Shown: piece after piece, positions 12,183-24,800 of the stretch
Layout: each line of letters opens with the position of its first letter
Position numbering within the stretch: position 1 is the first letter of the stretch
NCBI GenBank assembly: GCA_001687465.1
Contig: LVLI01000354.1
Coordinates: 1-52,871, forward strand
DNA: 52,871 nucleotides
Origin: Halocafeteria seosinensis
Lineage: Eukaryota > Sar > Bigyra > Bicosoecida
Direction of reading: 5' to 3'
Notes under the pieces: generated by a model
What the model was told of the DNA's origin: nothing
The model's input: the letters and a program-made list of their open reading frames with translations, nothing else
Databases searched by the model: none
Translations under genes and position numbers: made by a program

Positions 12183-12363
12183 TTAGCGAGTCAAGCGGCT
12201 GTGTCGAGACGGGTGAGTAAGGACGAGACGGAATGGAACGTTGGGAAGACACCTATGGGGAAGGGGGAACGAGAGCCAGGAGAGAAGAGGGATGAAGAAC
12301 TGAGACGGACAGCACATCTCGGGTGGAAGCCGGATTCGAGAACAGCCGAAGAGCTAGCTACAC

Positions 12364-12431
12364 GAATTGACTTATACGTGCAAGAGGAAACTAACAACAA
12401 TATCCTCCCAATCCTATTAAGCAATGAACTG
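12364..12431 (+). repeat. Perfect direct repeat R3, copy b
   Basis: This is the second identical 68-base copy. It is followed by a diverged tail (GCTAGCTAGCCATGCGG against TTAGCGAGTCAAGCGG). The sequence between the copies is strikingly purine-rich on the plus strand. Confidence 0.93.
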
Positions 12432-12594
12432 CTAGCTAGCCATGCGGAGGTCCCATGGGATGTGACGGAAACGGATTCTAATGTTCGGGTCTGCGTCAAT
12501 GCTTTGATGTCACTCGTTTATGCTGCCTCTCTCCTAGTGGAACAGCGGGCCTGTAGCTGCCAGACACAGGCGCCAGCTGCTACCTAAGTGTAGC

Positions 12595-12644
12595 GGCTAA
12601 CATCCAGCTGCCGGTGGGCTATCAGTCACATCGTCGTCGTCGAG
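12595..12644 (+). repeat. Dispersed repeat R2, copy b
   Basis: This matches 3121-3170 closely (only a few differences) and lies about 165 bases upstream of the proposed start of the RNF213-like gene. Confidence 0.85.
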
Positions 12645-12808
12645 AGATCTTCAAGCGGCCGAAAGATATGCAGGTATATTGTACATGTGCGCATTAGACA
12701 CTGGTTTCCGGGTTTTGTTTTGTTTGCTTTACGTGTACTGTATTATATTCTACATTTTGTGTTGTGCTCTCCATTTGTGAGAAATATAGAGCTAAACACA
12801 TACAGTGG

Positions 12809-15800
12809 ATGGATAAATATCTTGCACTTCTTGGCGAAGGTGTGAAGGACAGTATCTTTGGGTTCTTTTCTTCCATTTCCGTGCTATTCAAAGCCATTTA
12901 CTCTCCGACGTTGGGCACACACGCACGAATAGCATTCAAGGCACTAGATCCAACCGTTGAAATCGTTGTAGGTACTCTTATTGACTCGATTTTCGGTCGA
13001 AATACCAAGGAGGAGAATTTTCTGCGCAGGGTTCAACTGGGACTCTTTTTCTCATTTTATGGCATTATAGACGATGGTGGGTGAGAAGGAGTCTATGTAT
13101 ACGATAAAAATGAAGTAGATATATAGAGTGAGCTGACTTGCAGAGTAGACGACCGCCTCCAAACCCTCACTTGAGAGAGGAAAGGGACTCTCAGGGTCAC
13201 CCTGAGAACCAGGAATCCCTATTCCAGCACGGTCAAGGTACGAATCCTACATTTTTGTTGTGAGCAACTACCACCACCAGTGTCAGGGAATATTTCATGT
13301 ATTATTGCCGTGTGGTCTATTCAGGGAATCCAGCGAGTTACGCGGATGCTTTGCGCAATGGAGCTGCTGCGGGAAACAGCCACATTGCGTCCACCGCTTC
13401 GCCAGGGGCCAACCGTGGACGAGTAGCCCCTTTGGATCCACCTGGAGGCGAAGCGTTTAGTGGAAATCACTTTGGACCGGGATCACACGTGAATTTACGC
13501 AACACCTCGCCCTCTCCGTCGTTGTATCCGATCGACGCCTTGCACAGGACGGACAGCACCGGCTCCGATCAACCGTCAGCTCCACCGTTGCATTCTCCAC
13601 GGGGTGAATATGATGACGGTGCACCAAGTGGTGATTATATCGATGACCGTGCTTATGGTCATTCACGTCACGCTATTGATCCACGAGTTGGTTACTCGAG
13701 CGCTCCACGTCGAACTCAAGACACTCCCCAATCACGCACTCCTTATTCACATGCGGGGAGGAGATATATTCCTCCAGTGACTCGATCCCATAACAAAGGT
13801 CGACCAGGGGTAAAGTCAAAGATCATGATGGTATTTTGGCTCCTCGAAGATTTGCAAGAAGCTCCCGCTGAGGTTCTAGTGGTGGGTGAGAAACTTGAGC
13901 TAGGAAGGTGGAAGCAGGACAATGGATTACCGATGCAGATAGCCTCTGACACACACAACACCGTCCGGCTATGGAAATCAAAACCTCTTACAATATCGCC
14001 AAATGAGATAGAGACACAGTATAAGTATAGCCTGTTGCTTCCGAAGACTGGTTTCTTGGCAAGGTATAATCCCTTTCGAGGATCTGACGAAACTCGGAAA
14101 CTTGAAACGGGTCCTCCTGCAACTAGCAATAGGATAGTTCAACCTTTTGAAATTCATAGCTGGATTGTTCCTGATGATGGTGCCAATGTGAAGCACGTGT
14201 GCGATTTCTTAGGGAACCGAATGAATGTGCCCCGGCCCCCATCTCGCTCTGAGACCTTTTCCACTGCAACAGCAATGACAGCTACTCAGTGTCAAGAGGC
14301 TTATTCATCCGAAGTGGGAGAGTGGCTCGCGTGGTTTGCGATTGTTGTCCTGGAGCAAGCGCCTGATTTTTCTATGTTTTCAGAGTCACTCGGTCGACAA
14401 AGTAACAGGGTCAATTTCTTCTTGTTTATGTTATGTTCGGCATACTATCCAGAAAGAGCACACGCGTTTCTGCGTTCACATACCGAGGGGGCTGTAGTGA
14501 GCAAACGAAGCTACCAAGAACTTGCAATTTTTCTGGCGGAACTTCAACAGTATCCACATGATATAATTGGTGCACCAGGGTATAGTACCGCAAGGCTAGG
14601 GAAAGCTTGCTCCATGGAAAAATCAGTCTTCCGCTTTGATATGCTCTCTGGGGCGCTCACAGTAGCGTTTGGCTGTTTGCCTAGTGCCGATCGACAAGCT
14701 GTTTCGTCTGGTAAACTTAACTGTACCTACACACTAACCCTTCTGCAGTACATACTAGTGGATAGTGATCATCATGTGAGTGAGCTTCTTGATAATGCAT
14801 GGGCCATGGTTCCTGATGTCGCATCCGAAGCTCCAACGGTTGTAGATGATGACATGGCTCAAGGGATCCTCTCAGAAAGAAATCCATCTGAAGCAATGTG
14901 CTTGATTTCGGCTTTGATTGGCAGGCTATCGAATGACTTGCGAGCATGCATCAAGAGCGCCCAATGTGTCTCCATGTTTCCTAGGGAGATAGAACCGGAA
15001 ACGCTTCTGCATGCCATTGAGAACCGGGTGCTGTTCCTCTGGAGGCAACAGGGAGAAGAGAATCCGCGCCTTCTCCGAGAACTGCTGGTAGACAGTAGCG
15101 GTGTCCTTCACTCCATGGATGACACATCATCCAGGAGACTGTTTCATCGTTTTGCTGCAAGCAGTATTCTGTCTTGCTTTGCCTCGTGTTCTGTAAAAGC
15201 AGTTGATTTTGTCTGGGAGGGACTCACGGATCCAACAGAGAATCAAACTCCTGAAGCCTCTCAGTTTCTGTTGAAAGAAGCAGCCGACTTGGATTCCTGT
15301 AGTGAGTCCCGAAGTTTGCAAGCTTGTAAGATTTGGTGGATCATAGACTATGCAAACTCAAGGTTCCCAGCAATTGCTGTTCCACTGCTGACGGATGAGC
15401 TTACTGCTGACATGGGCTCACAGTGTGCTCGGATTTTGTTTGGACATACGTCGAAGGTTTCTCGCACATTTAAAAGCGAGCAGACTTGGCGATCACTTGC
15501 AGCATTTCTTTATCCGGAGATCTCCGATAGCGTTTGGAGCGATGCTTTCATCCGCACGTTTACCGAGCTAGTCAATGAAGATGATCCGCTGCGCAGCCAA
15601 CTGACCGTACCAGTCAATGAACTCGGTGCTGAGACAATCCAGGCTTTGGCCTCAAATGACGCTTTGTTAAAATTATATGCAAGGATGGTGGAGCTTTCAA
15701 TCCAGGGTACTGGTGGGTTCCTGGAGCAGGTGGAACACGTTTTGCGTCATCTGCTAGACGATGTTCCGTCCCTGGGAAGTAGTTCATTTGAGACGACGAG

Positions 15801-18800
15801 GATGTCCTTGGAGAAATTGTTTGGGGACACTCAGATTCGTGAGCTTCGGAGATCATCGAAGTACGCTCTCGTCGGCAAGCTATGCCAACGGCTTCTTTCT
15901 CCACTGCTTAGGGCGAAAGTTGGCGAAGTGGACCCATCGAAGTTCGACAATCCATTGTTGCAGTCGGAGCGTGCAAGAACTCTAGTCGAGGCTTGTTACT
16001 CGATGGAAACGTCCGTGAGCTACCTACTTGCTATCTTGCTGGCAGACACGCTTGATATTGAACTTGGAATCGAAGTTGATGTTGTAGCTCGAGATTGCCA
16101 ATCGTTTGCTAGAGAGCTCACTGAGTTTAATCTTGATGTGACTGGGCTACTGCGCCTGCACGAGTGCGAAAAGCAGTCCCAGCATTTAACAATAATTCAG
16201 GGTTTGGCAGGAATCCTGGGTGTCGAGGCTGTGTCAAAGCCTGTTCAAGCTGTCGAAGAGCTTGTATTGAATGTTCGTTACCTTAGCGAAATCCCTTACC
16301 GTTTTTTACACTCGTTAGAGCGTTGTCCTGGATTTCAGTCGACTCAGGCCGGGTTAGACAGTATCCCTTCTATACTTGACAGTCTCTCGAGGAAATGCGG
16401 TTACGGAGAAAGCTTCAATGGAATACCAGCACGGGCGTTTCGTGATACGGCGCCACTCCTGTTTGCCAAAACGGACATCTGCGGGAAATCATTTTCTTTG
16501 CATGACCTCGAATGGATGACGAGCTTTCTGGAATCTCTCATTTTGCAGCAGAGCATCTTGATTGCGAGCGTGTTTCAAAAGCTTTTGACTGAAATCCAGG
16601 AGAGGGACGAAGAAAGCGGGATTCCGGTCAACGCTAATCGGCCAGTCGAACAAGGACACAATGCGCCAGACTCAGCTACAGCTTCTGCCGAGAATCAGCA
16701 ATCAGTAAATGAAGATGCCTCCCTGGAGCAACAGAACTCAGAAGAATCGGGCGACTCTCCGATAGAACGACAGGGGTCTGCTGGCTCTGAAGGGTGGGCA
16801 GAACGCCTCTGGCCATTGCATACTCTTTTCGACGCGATAATTACTTCAATGGATGACTTGGAGTTGCTTCTATCACCCGAGCGTATAGATGAAGTAACGA
16901 GAGACTTTGCACGCGAGCATCTCAACAAAATCTCGATGGATCGCCTAGAAGCAGAAACGGAGTGTATAATTGAAATCGAGGCGAAGCGATATGGCCATGA
17001 CTCTCGACAATACCGCGACATACGGCAAAGGCAGACTGTGAGAGATATTTTGGGACTTGTTCTAACTGTGCTGCAGACTCACTCGTACGTTCCTTTAGCT
17101 GCGAATATGGCCCAGCTCCTTGGGATAAGGATCGAGGGGGATAGTGCGCAACCCCGTTCGGGTTTGACAGTCCTGTTGCAGGAAGCCAGTGCAGACGACG
17201 CGACGGGCAACACCGAATGGGACACGATTGGACAACTAAGGTCTATCAGCCAAGAGAACAATCTAATAGATGCCTCATCCGCTTTGGTAGGAAAGGATGG
17301 AGAATACATGTGGAGAGCTTGCCTCGAGACATTTGGTGGCGATTTTAGGCGCGAAGTACTTTCAATGGTGACCAAGTTGGATGACGAAGCTTTTACAATG
17401 ATAGTTGAAAACTATGACAATAAAATAGAAGGTTTGACCGTTGCCGGTATCGATAGTATCCAAAAGATGTCAATGGTATTGCGGCAACTTGTTCAGACAG
17501 CAAGGTGTCACCCATCGCTAGACATGTTTTGCTTGGAGTCCCAAAACTTGTGCCGTGAGGTGCAATTCGACACTTCCATGGTGCATACTGCCATGGAGAA
17601 CGTGCGTCGGTTTTCTCATCAACTTGTTGTCTATTACGAAGAGCTGCTGAGCGACTCGTTGAGGTTGAAAAAGGTAGGAAACTCGGTCCTCCAAGAGAGT
17701 AAATGGAAGTTCTCCCTTGATGGGCAGCGTATCTCCACCCAAGTTGTGTACAACAACGCTGATAGTCGTAAACCGGAGACAATAAATGAAGAAGAGCTCG
17801 AAGCATACCGAAGCAGAGCCAACATAATGCATGCCGAAGCATTCCGTAGCAATATTCTTGAGGCAGACGGAAGCGCTGCACAGGAGGAGAGCAATGGTGC
17901 TTGGATTGAAGAATTCCTGGGATTGTTAGATCAATCGAGCCGCGTATCAGAACTGCTACTAGAGCTGTATCACTGGGGACATCTGGCCGTTACCGTGAAC
18001 AAGACTTTTGAAATTGACATCAACGCCGAATCCACAAGCACAACGATGACGAGTTTCGGTGATTCTCTCAAATCTCAGTTGACCCTGTTTAAGCGGTTGG
18101 TAGAAGAGGCCATGGAGAAACATTTGTCCCTATGCCTGCTCCCAAGTTGTCAGATTCCGCTGCTTCATCAGTACACAGTAGAAGGACAGAATGATGCGGC
18201 AGCAGACCTACTAATAAGTATGACTCCCTCCATTCAACCTCCGAATATCCGAGGTGAAACAAGACGGAAACTTCGGCAGCAGAGCAGTCGCCATCTATTA
18301 AAGTCTACGCTGACTCCAAATGACTGGAGAGTCATGTCGGAAGATCACTTAGAGGCAACCTTGGATACACTAGGGTGCATTTGGGACGGCTGCGTGAACG
18401 CTCACGTTGCAACCCTTGCAGATCGACAGCTTTCTCTCGACAACTTCGAAATGGCAGGAAGAAAAATGAATGCAAAAGCCAAGCGCGAGGCTGAGGCGAA
18501 AAAAGGCAGAGTTCCTGATGTCCTCCCAGGCAGTCCAGAGCTTATTCTATCTCCAGACCATGTCAGGACTCTTTTGAGTGTTTATGCATGGCACCGGGAA
18601 GTTCCGGTATCGGCCACGTGTTTCCACTGCCATGCGAGCACTCGGATTGAAGATGTTAAGTCTTGTATCTATCGCGGAGAACACTTATCTCGACACCGAA
18701 ACTCGAGTGCGGCTCCTATTATCGGCCTGCTTCACGCTGAGAGGTTGCCGCTCTCTATCATCCGAGACACGTGTAACTTGCTTGGAACTGAACTGCTGTC

Positions 18801-21800
18801 ATCGCTACGAACTGTCATCATCCTTGATGAGACCGCTGTAGACTCTCCGCAGGTGCATGCTTGGAGAAGATACCTAGATACTATCCCAGTGAATCGTCCT
18901 CTGCTGAAAATTACCAGCCGCCAAGGTGAACAGAGTGCTTATGAGAAATATTTAACTGAGCTAGCGGGCACAGCGGACTCTCCGTCAGGAAAGGTACGTC
19001 TGGTTTCATCTGCGAGAGCTGGCTCCGGCAAGACATCGCTCATCCGTAAAGACGAATGCTTTCATTCGGCTTCCCGTTCAGCTGATATCACTATAGGTGC
19101 CGGTTTCTCGCTTTCTAGTGTTGTAGATTCGTTGGAGGCTGCCGCGCACCAGCTGCGTACAGACACTGCTGGGACTGGACGCGCAGTTCGAATGGAGCTT
19201 TATCCTTTTGAAAACGAGGTGGATATCGATTGTCTTCTCTTTGAGGTTCTGTTATTGGGTCGGTTATACGACCCAGAATTTCGCAAATTTTCGGTTTGGA
19301 ATCGTCCATCCCTGCAGAATCTCCGCGTTTATTGTGAAATATCGAACTCACTTGTCTGTCCCAGTGGGGACGAGCTACTGTATGAACGGTCATCAATCCT
19401 CAAATCGTTTCCTAATCGTGTACATCTTCAAGGCGGTCTAGAGAATCTGGATTTTAGCGTTGATTCTTGCCTTCAGGAGGACGCGAACTTAGTAGCCAAT
19501 TCATTAAGGCTTAGACAATCGCAGGACTTTACACAACAGGATGACTGGTTGAGTATTGCTGGTAACAAGCCCGAGGATGTCTCCCCAATGCACGTTGCAA
19601 GCGTGCAAAGTGAACAAGTTATTAGGGAGTTTTGTGTCAATAACCGAATTCTTAACGAAAAATACGGAGCGAATATCTCCTTCCATGTGTTGAAGACCCT
19701 CCTGAGTTGCGCAGCCAGACAATTACGTCATCTCTTTGTATCCCCCGCCTTTGGCAGCATTAGAGAGTACTCTCGAAACGCCGAGGAGGCAAACACGACA
19801 AAGTCTGAGCTGGTAGACTGCATCCTGCATGCCGAAGCCTCAGTTGTTGGCTGCACCAGCGGGGCGAGAAAGCAGACACTCAGTCAAACCGGTAATCTTG
19901 GTGAGCTGCTGGAGGCGAAGACTAGAGACATGGAATCTTGGAAACGGGAGAAACTGCTCTTCCTGTTATGGATCCCATGGGATCCGAGCCGTATGCACCC
20001 CTTACCCACAGATCCGCGGGCGATGCCTAAGGTCCTTTCTCGGGTATTTGAAGAGAATAGACAAGCTCATCAACATTTTTTTAGAGCAGAAGCGGGCTCT
20101 GGTGATTCCGCGCGTTTCATGTTTGATCCCGTTAAAAGGGGCCAAGGAATGAAAGGGATCGTAGATTCTTTTTCCCACGAGAGCGAAACGGCAATCTATG
20201 AGTATGTACGGCATTTGTTTAGTCATGCTGAGCCAGATCCGAACGAGGACTTTTCCGAGGTGGTGAGGTCCTACGCATTTACTGACGACAACTTTCGGAA
20301 GTTTATTTTACTGTCTAGTAGAATCCTTTCTGGGTGTGGAATAGTAGTGCTAGGGGAGAGCGGATGCGGTAAAACTCACTTAGTGCGACTGCTGGCCGAC
20401 ATGTCTGGGATCACGTTCCGGAAATTATCTGTAAACAGCGGAACCCGTTTCAGCCATCTTAGTTCGTTTATGAATGACATCGACCAATTGGCCGAAGATG
20501 GTAACAAAGTCATTGCTTTGTTCGACGAGATAAACACAAGCCCTCTCCTACCTTATTTCAAGGATATAATTGCGGATAGACTCTGGAAGGGTAAAACTCT
20601 TGACTCAAGGATAATGTGCGTGGGTGCTGCAAACCCTTATGAACTGCGAACAAAAGACGAACACGGCAACTTTCAGGGAACACATACGACGGGCCTTTCC
20701 ATTCCTCAGAATTCACGCCATAGTCGCAGTTCCGATTGGTTGGGCACCGAAGGTCTTCGGTATACGGTATACCCTCTGCCGGAGGCGTTGTTCGACATCA
20801 CTCTTAATTTTGGTCAACTGGAGTACAATGAAGCTCAGGTCTACATCAGGCGGATGGTCAGCCGGTCAAAAGTTATTCAACACACGTTTGCGTTCCGCCA
20901 AGCTTCTAAAGCAATACAGAGTGCGTACCACTACGTTAGCACGAATGCCGACAAAGATGTCAGTTTGAGAGATGTTAGCCGCTGCATCACATTCTATGAA
21001 TGGCTAGACCAGTATGGGCGCACAGTGGATCCTGACAAAACTCTTGATAAAATTTTTATTGCTATTCATCTTGCGTTCCAGCTTCGGTTTCAGTCCCCGC
21101 AACAACGCAAGGACCTCAGGAATAATGTCATTTCGGAAATATCGCATGGACCCTTTGAGGCATCTCGTCTGAGAAAACTTTGGGAAGATTCAGTAGCGCG
21201 TGAGCAGCGGCAGTGGGTAGAGTTTCTACAACTTCCACGTCAGATTGCTCCACACCAAGGCCTCATGGATAACGCATTTGCTCTGATAGCTTGCATTCTC
21301 AATCTTGTTCCAATTATTCTGGTGGGAGTTCCGGGATGCAGTAAATCGCTGTCGATAGCGAAAGTGCTCGCCCGTCTGAGTTCCAATACGGATACATTTT
21401 ATAAGAGAAAGGGACTTCCGTTCTTATATCATCATGTGTTTCAAGGAAGTGAACAGAGCACCTCTGCCGGCATCGAAAGTGTGTTTCATCAAGCCAGGGA
21501 AAGACAAGAGGAATTAAGGAAGAATGGAAGTGGTTATTTATGTGACGTACTTTTGGATGAACTTGGTCTGGCAGAGTTGTCTCCAGAAAACGCGCTAAAA
21601 GTGCTACATGCCTTATTGGAGCCCGATATTCCTGAAGATGTATCCGATGTTGTTCTCTCGAGGTCCTCGAATAATCTCCATCCACAGGATCCGAGGGTGG
21701 CAGTCATCGGAGTGTCTAATTGGAAGCTTGACGAAGCTAAGATGAATCGGTTCATGACGCTTTCTTGCCGCCCGCTTGACGAACGTGATTTGGTTACAAC

Positions 21801-24800
21801 AGCGGAAACTATTCTACACGAAACAATGCCTCGGAGGAACTATCCGGTCCTCGAAGATATGATACATGAGTACCAAAGATGCATTTGTGCGGGCCAGACG
21901 CCTCATCAGTTTCATGGACTACGGGATTTATATGGTGTGTTTTCGAGTGTGCGGAAGTTTATGGAATGCGCTTATCGAATCAACCAAGGCAGGGGAGTAG
22001 AAGTTTCGCTCACCAATCATGTGAGGGACGTGTTAAGGGATTCGCCGTCTGTTTCCCCGAGGCGCACCGAGCAGGCAAAGTTTCTGTGGGCCCTTGAGCT
22101 TGCCATTCGTCAAAACTTTTCTGGGAATGAAGCGTTTACACATCATCGTGAAGAAAGCATCAAAGAGAGACTTGTCCATTCCATATATCCATCTGGGATT
22201 CCAAGACTGCCCTTGCATTTGGCTAGTTCGCTTGAATGCGTGCGTCAAAACATTGCTGATGACGATGCTCGGCATTTGATGCTCTTCACGGATACGCCTT
22301 CATATCTTGTCACTCAGATTGAAGAAATATCCCGGAAGGCCAGTCGCTCACCATATGTCCTGGTAGGCAGCAAACTCCCAGAGGATGTTGGCTCCTCAGT
22401 TTACGCCAAGAAAATCCTCCGTGAAATTCTCTTTATAATGGCTCAGTCTAACAGAGTGCTGATAATGTACGGGCTGGACAATGTATATGCAGCCCTGTAT
22501 GATGTATTCAACGGTAACTACCATACAGTAGGGGATAAGACATTCTGCCGCGTGGCTCTAGGGGAAGTTAGCACCAACAAAGCGGAAGTGGGTCCCGGAT
22601 TTAAAGCCGTTGTTGTGACGAATCAAGAAATGGCCAAAACGCCCGATAAAGCCCTGTTAAATCGCTTCGCGAAGTATGAGCTGACGACAAAGAGTCTATT
22701 AGCGGAGGATCCTGCGGCTCATGACGCAGCGTGCGATGCACGGAAAACGATTGAGACGGATGGCTCGAATCCAGATCTTCCTGGTTATAATCCGCTTACT
22801 CTTGATTCGTATTGTCTCCTTAAGTCGCGCCATCACCACCATAAGTCGTCGCAAATTGTAAGATCCCTACAGAGATGGACTGAGAGTATACGGCCCATTC
22901 GAACTCGATTGAATACTGAGGTTACTCTCACGGAATTGCAAGATCTGTCTAGAAGCACCCCGTTATCATTTGATTCCATCATTAACTCTACCTTGGTAGA
23001 GGTGGAATCACATACCAGCGATGAGTCGCTAAGTGGTTTCGAGGGTTCCGTCGTCATCCCAATGACTATCCTAACGAGTTGCCCTATCGAAGATTTACGT
23101 CTCGGCAACTTAGCTAACAATATATCTTCGCTTCCGAGAGGAACCGTCATGCACCCAGAGTATGTCGTCGGATTGGAGTCCCTTCCAGCAACAGAAAAGG
23201 AATTGTCGGATCAACTGTATCGCGGGTTTGTCGGCCAAATGCTTCATGGAATGAAAAGTGGCTGCCACATTTTACGGGTCCACATCAACGCCTCATCAGC
23301 AGTATCTCGCAATATATTGTTGTTGTTCCGGCATAGAATGCAGAAACTCGTCCACGATATCTTCGAGTCGCTCGCCGCTAAGCAACCGGAGAATCCGTTC
23401 TACATTTTTTGTATACTCGTTCTTCATGCTCAGGAAGAAGGGCGTTCAGAAGACGAGCTTTCATGGTGCGCTCCACCAAGTAGAGTATACAAAGAAGGTA
23501 ACGTGCTACTCAGTGAATGGAAGCATAAGTACCTGGAACAAATGCTCAACCGAACGGATTGGGGAAAACCTGTCGAGGATTTGCTTTTGTCCTCTCGCAG
23601 AATTGACACCCTGAACTCGGAGACCCCCGTCGATGACCGAGGTGAATTGAAGTATTTTGGTTGTGTTCACGCTATAAGAAGTCTCGCGTCCCGTAGTCAA
23701 TGGGTTCATATTCTGGGAAAGGTAGCGCTGAAATCGGGCGCTCAACACAATTCCGTAAGAAAGAACCTCCTCAAGCACTATTACCATTTGTTTTCTACCG
23801 ATGATGACTTTGTTCGATTCATTGTTCAAATAATTGTCGAGGAGAATGCCGACGTGTGGTACCAGACGGGATGGCAACAGAATCTGCAACGGACGACAGC
23901 GGTACTCCCGACAACATGGAGCCAAATGCTGTTGGAAGATTTGAAGGTCAGGGTTCAAGAAGATATAGCAAGTGCACTAGATTCCCTGCATCATTGCGGC
24001 TGCATCGCATCCCTGCGGTACGCTGATGAACAAAATTTTGAAGGGAACAAGGCTCTCTGGTATTCCTGTGTTACGGATACAACCTTTTGGAGGACAACCG
24101 GCGGAAAGCTGCTTCATCTCTTTGAAGAGCATTTCCCTTTTTCTAACGTTGTTTTCAACCGCATTTTTAGCTCGTACTACGTCTTGTTGTCGAATAACTA
24201 TGGACCAGAAGAATCTTCCTATAGCGTTCGTGAAATGATGAGAGAGCGTTATCCATTATGGATGAAAGCCTCAGCTGAGCAATACCGGGAGTGTGCCCTT
24301 GAAGAACATCTATGGAACGGTAATATCGATCATCTTGAGACGATGATGGAGCAGTGTAGTCTGCTCCATGATGTTATCTCATTCGTCCGGAGTCAACATG
24401 GTGCTTCCATTGAAAATTTTTCGACCCTTGTGGTGCTCAAGTCCATTCAGATGTTGATGCAGAGTCAGGACTCTAGCGAATATACTGATCTAGTGGACGT
24501 TTTGCTAGCCTGCCAACGGAACAGTAGCACTATTAAGTCTTGCGTTGAAGCAATTCACAGAACACTGCGACTCCTAGAGGAACTCAATGCATTCTGTGGA
24601 TCTGACGATGAGTCCGACGAATCTGTACAGAGAGACTATTTACACCGTCTTGGAAAGATCAACGATGTTCCTTCGGCCACCGTACGGCAATGCCTCAGCG
24701 CAATTTCTGATGGTAGCTCTACGACCTCTTCGCTCAACCAACTTCTTGACTGTGGACTTCTTGATGAAATTCTTGATATCTCTGTGCACCGATCCACAGG

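Larger units (their letters stand above)
9206..12808. other. Gene-poor interval with mobile-element-like debris
   Basis: About 3.6 kb between the EF-hand gene and the RNF213-like gene. No ORF here shows a recognisable domain. The interval holds a 64-base diverged direct repeat (R1), a 68-base perfect direct repeat (R3) and the R2 repeat. A short coding-like stretch near 10795-10920 (SSEDDRDERYHRLRAEMK in one frame) could be a relic exon. No terminal inverted repeats, LTR pair, transposase or reverse-transcriptase motif could be seen, so the element class is unknown. Confidence 0.5.

Noticed and set aside
18584-18680. CFHCH stretch as a zinc finger or RING in the RNF213-like protein
   Set aside because: Only one CxxC pair with no second ligand pair nearby; its context (CHAST..EDV) matches a known non-zinc segment of RNF213 N-terminal to the AAA core.
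23506-23958. 150-residue minus-strand ORF within the RNF213-like exon
   Set aside because: Antisense shadow; no start context, splice sites or domain.
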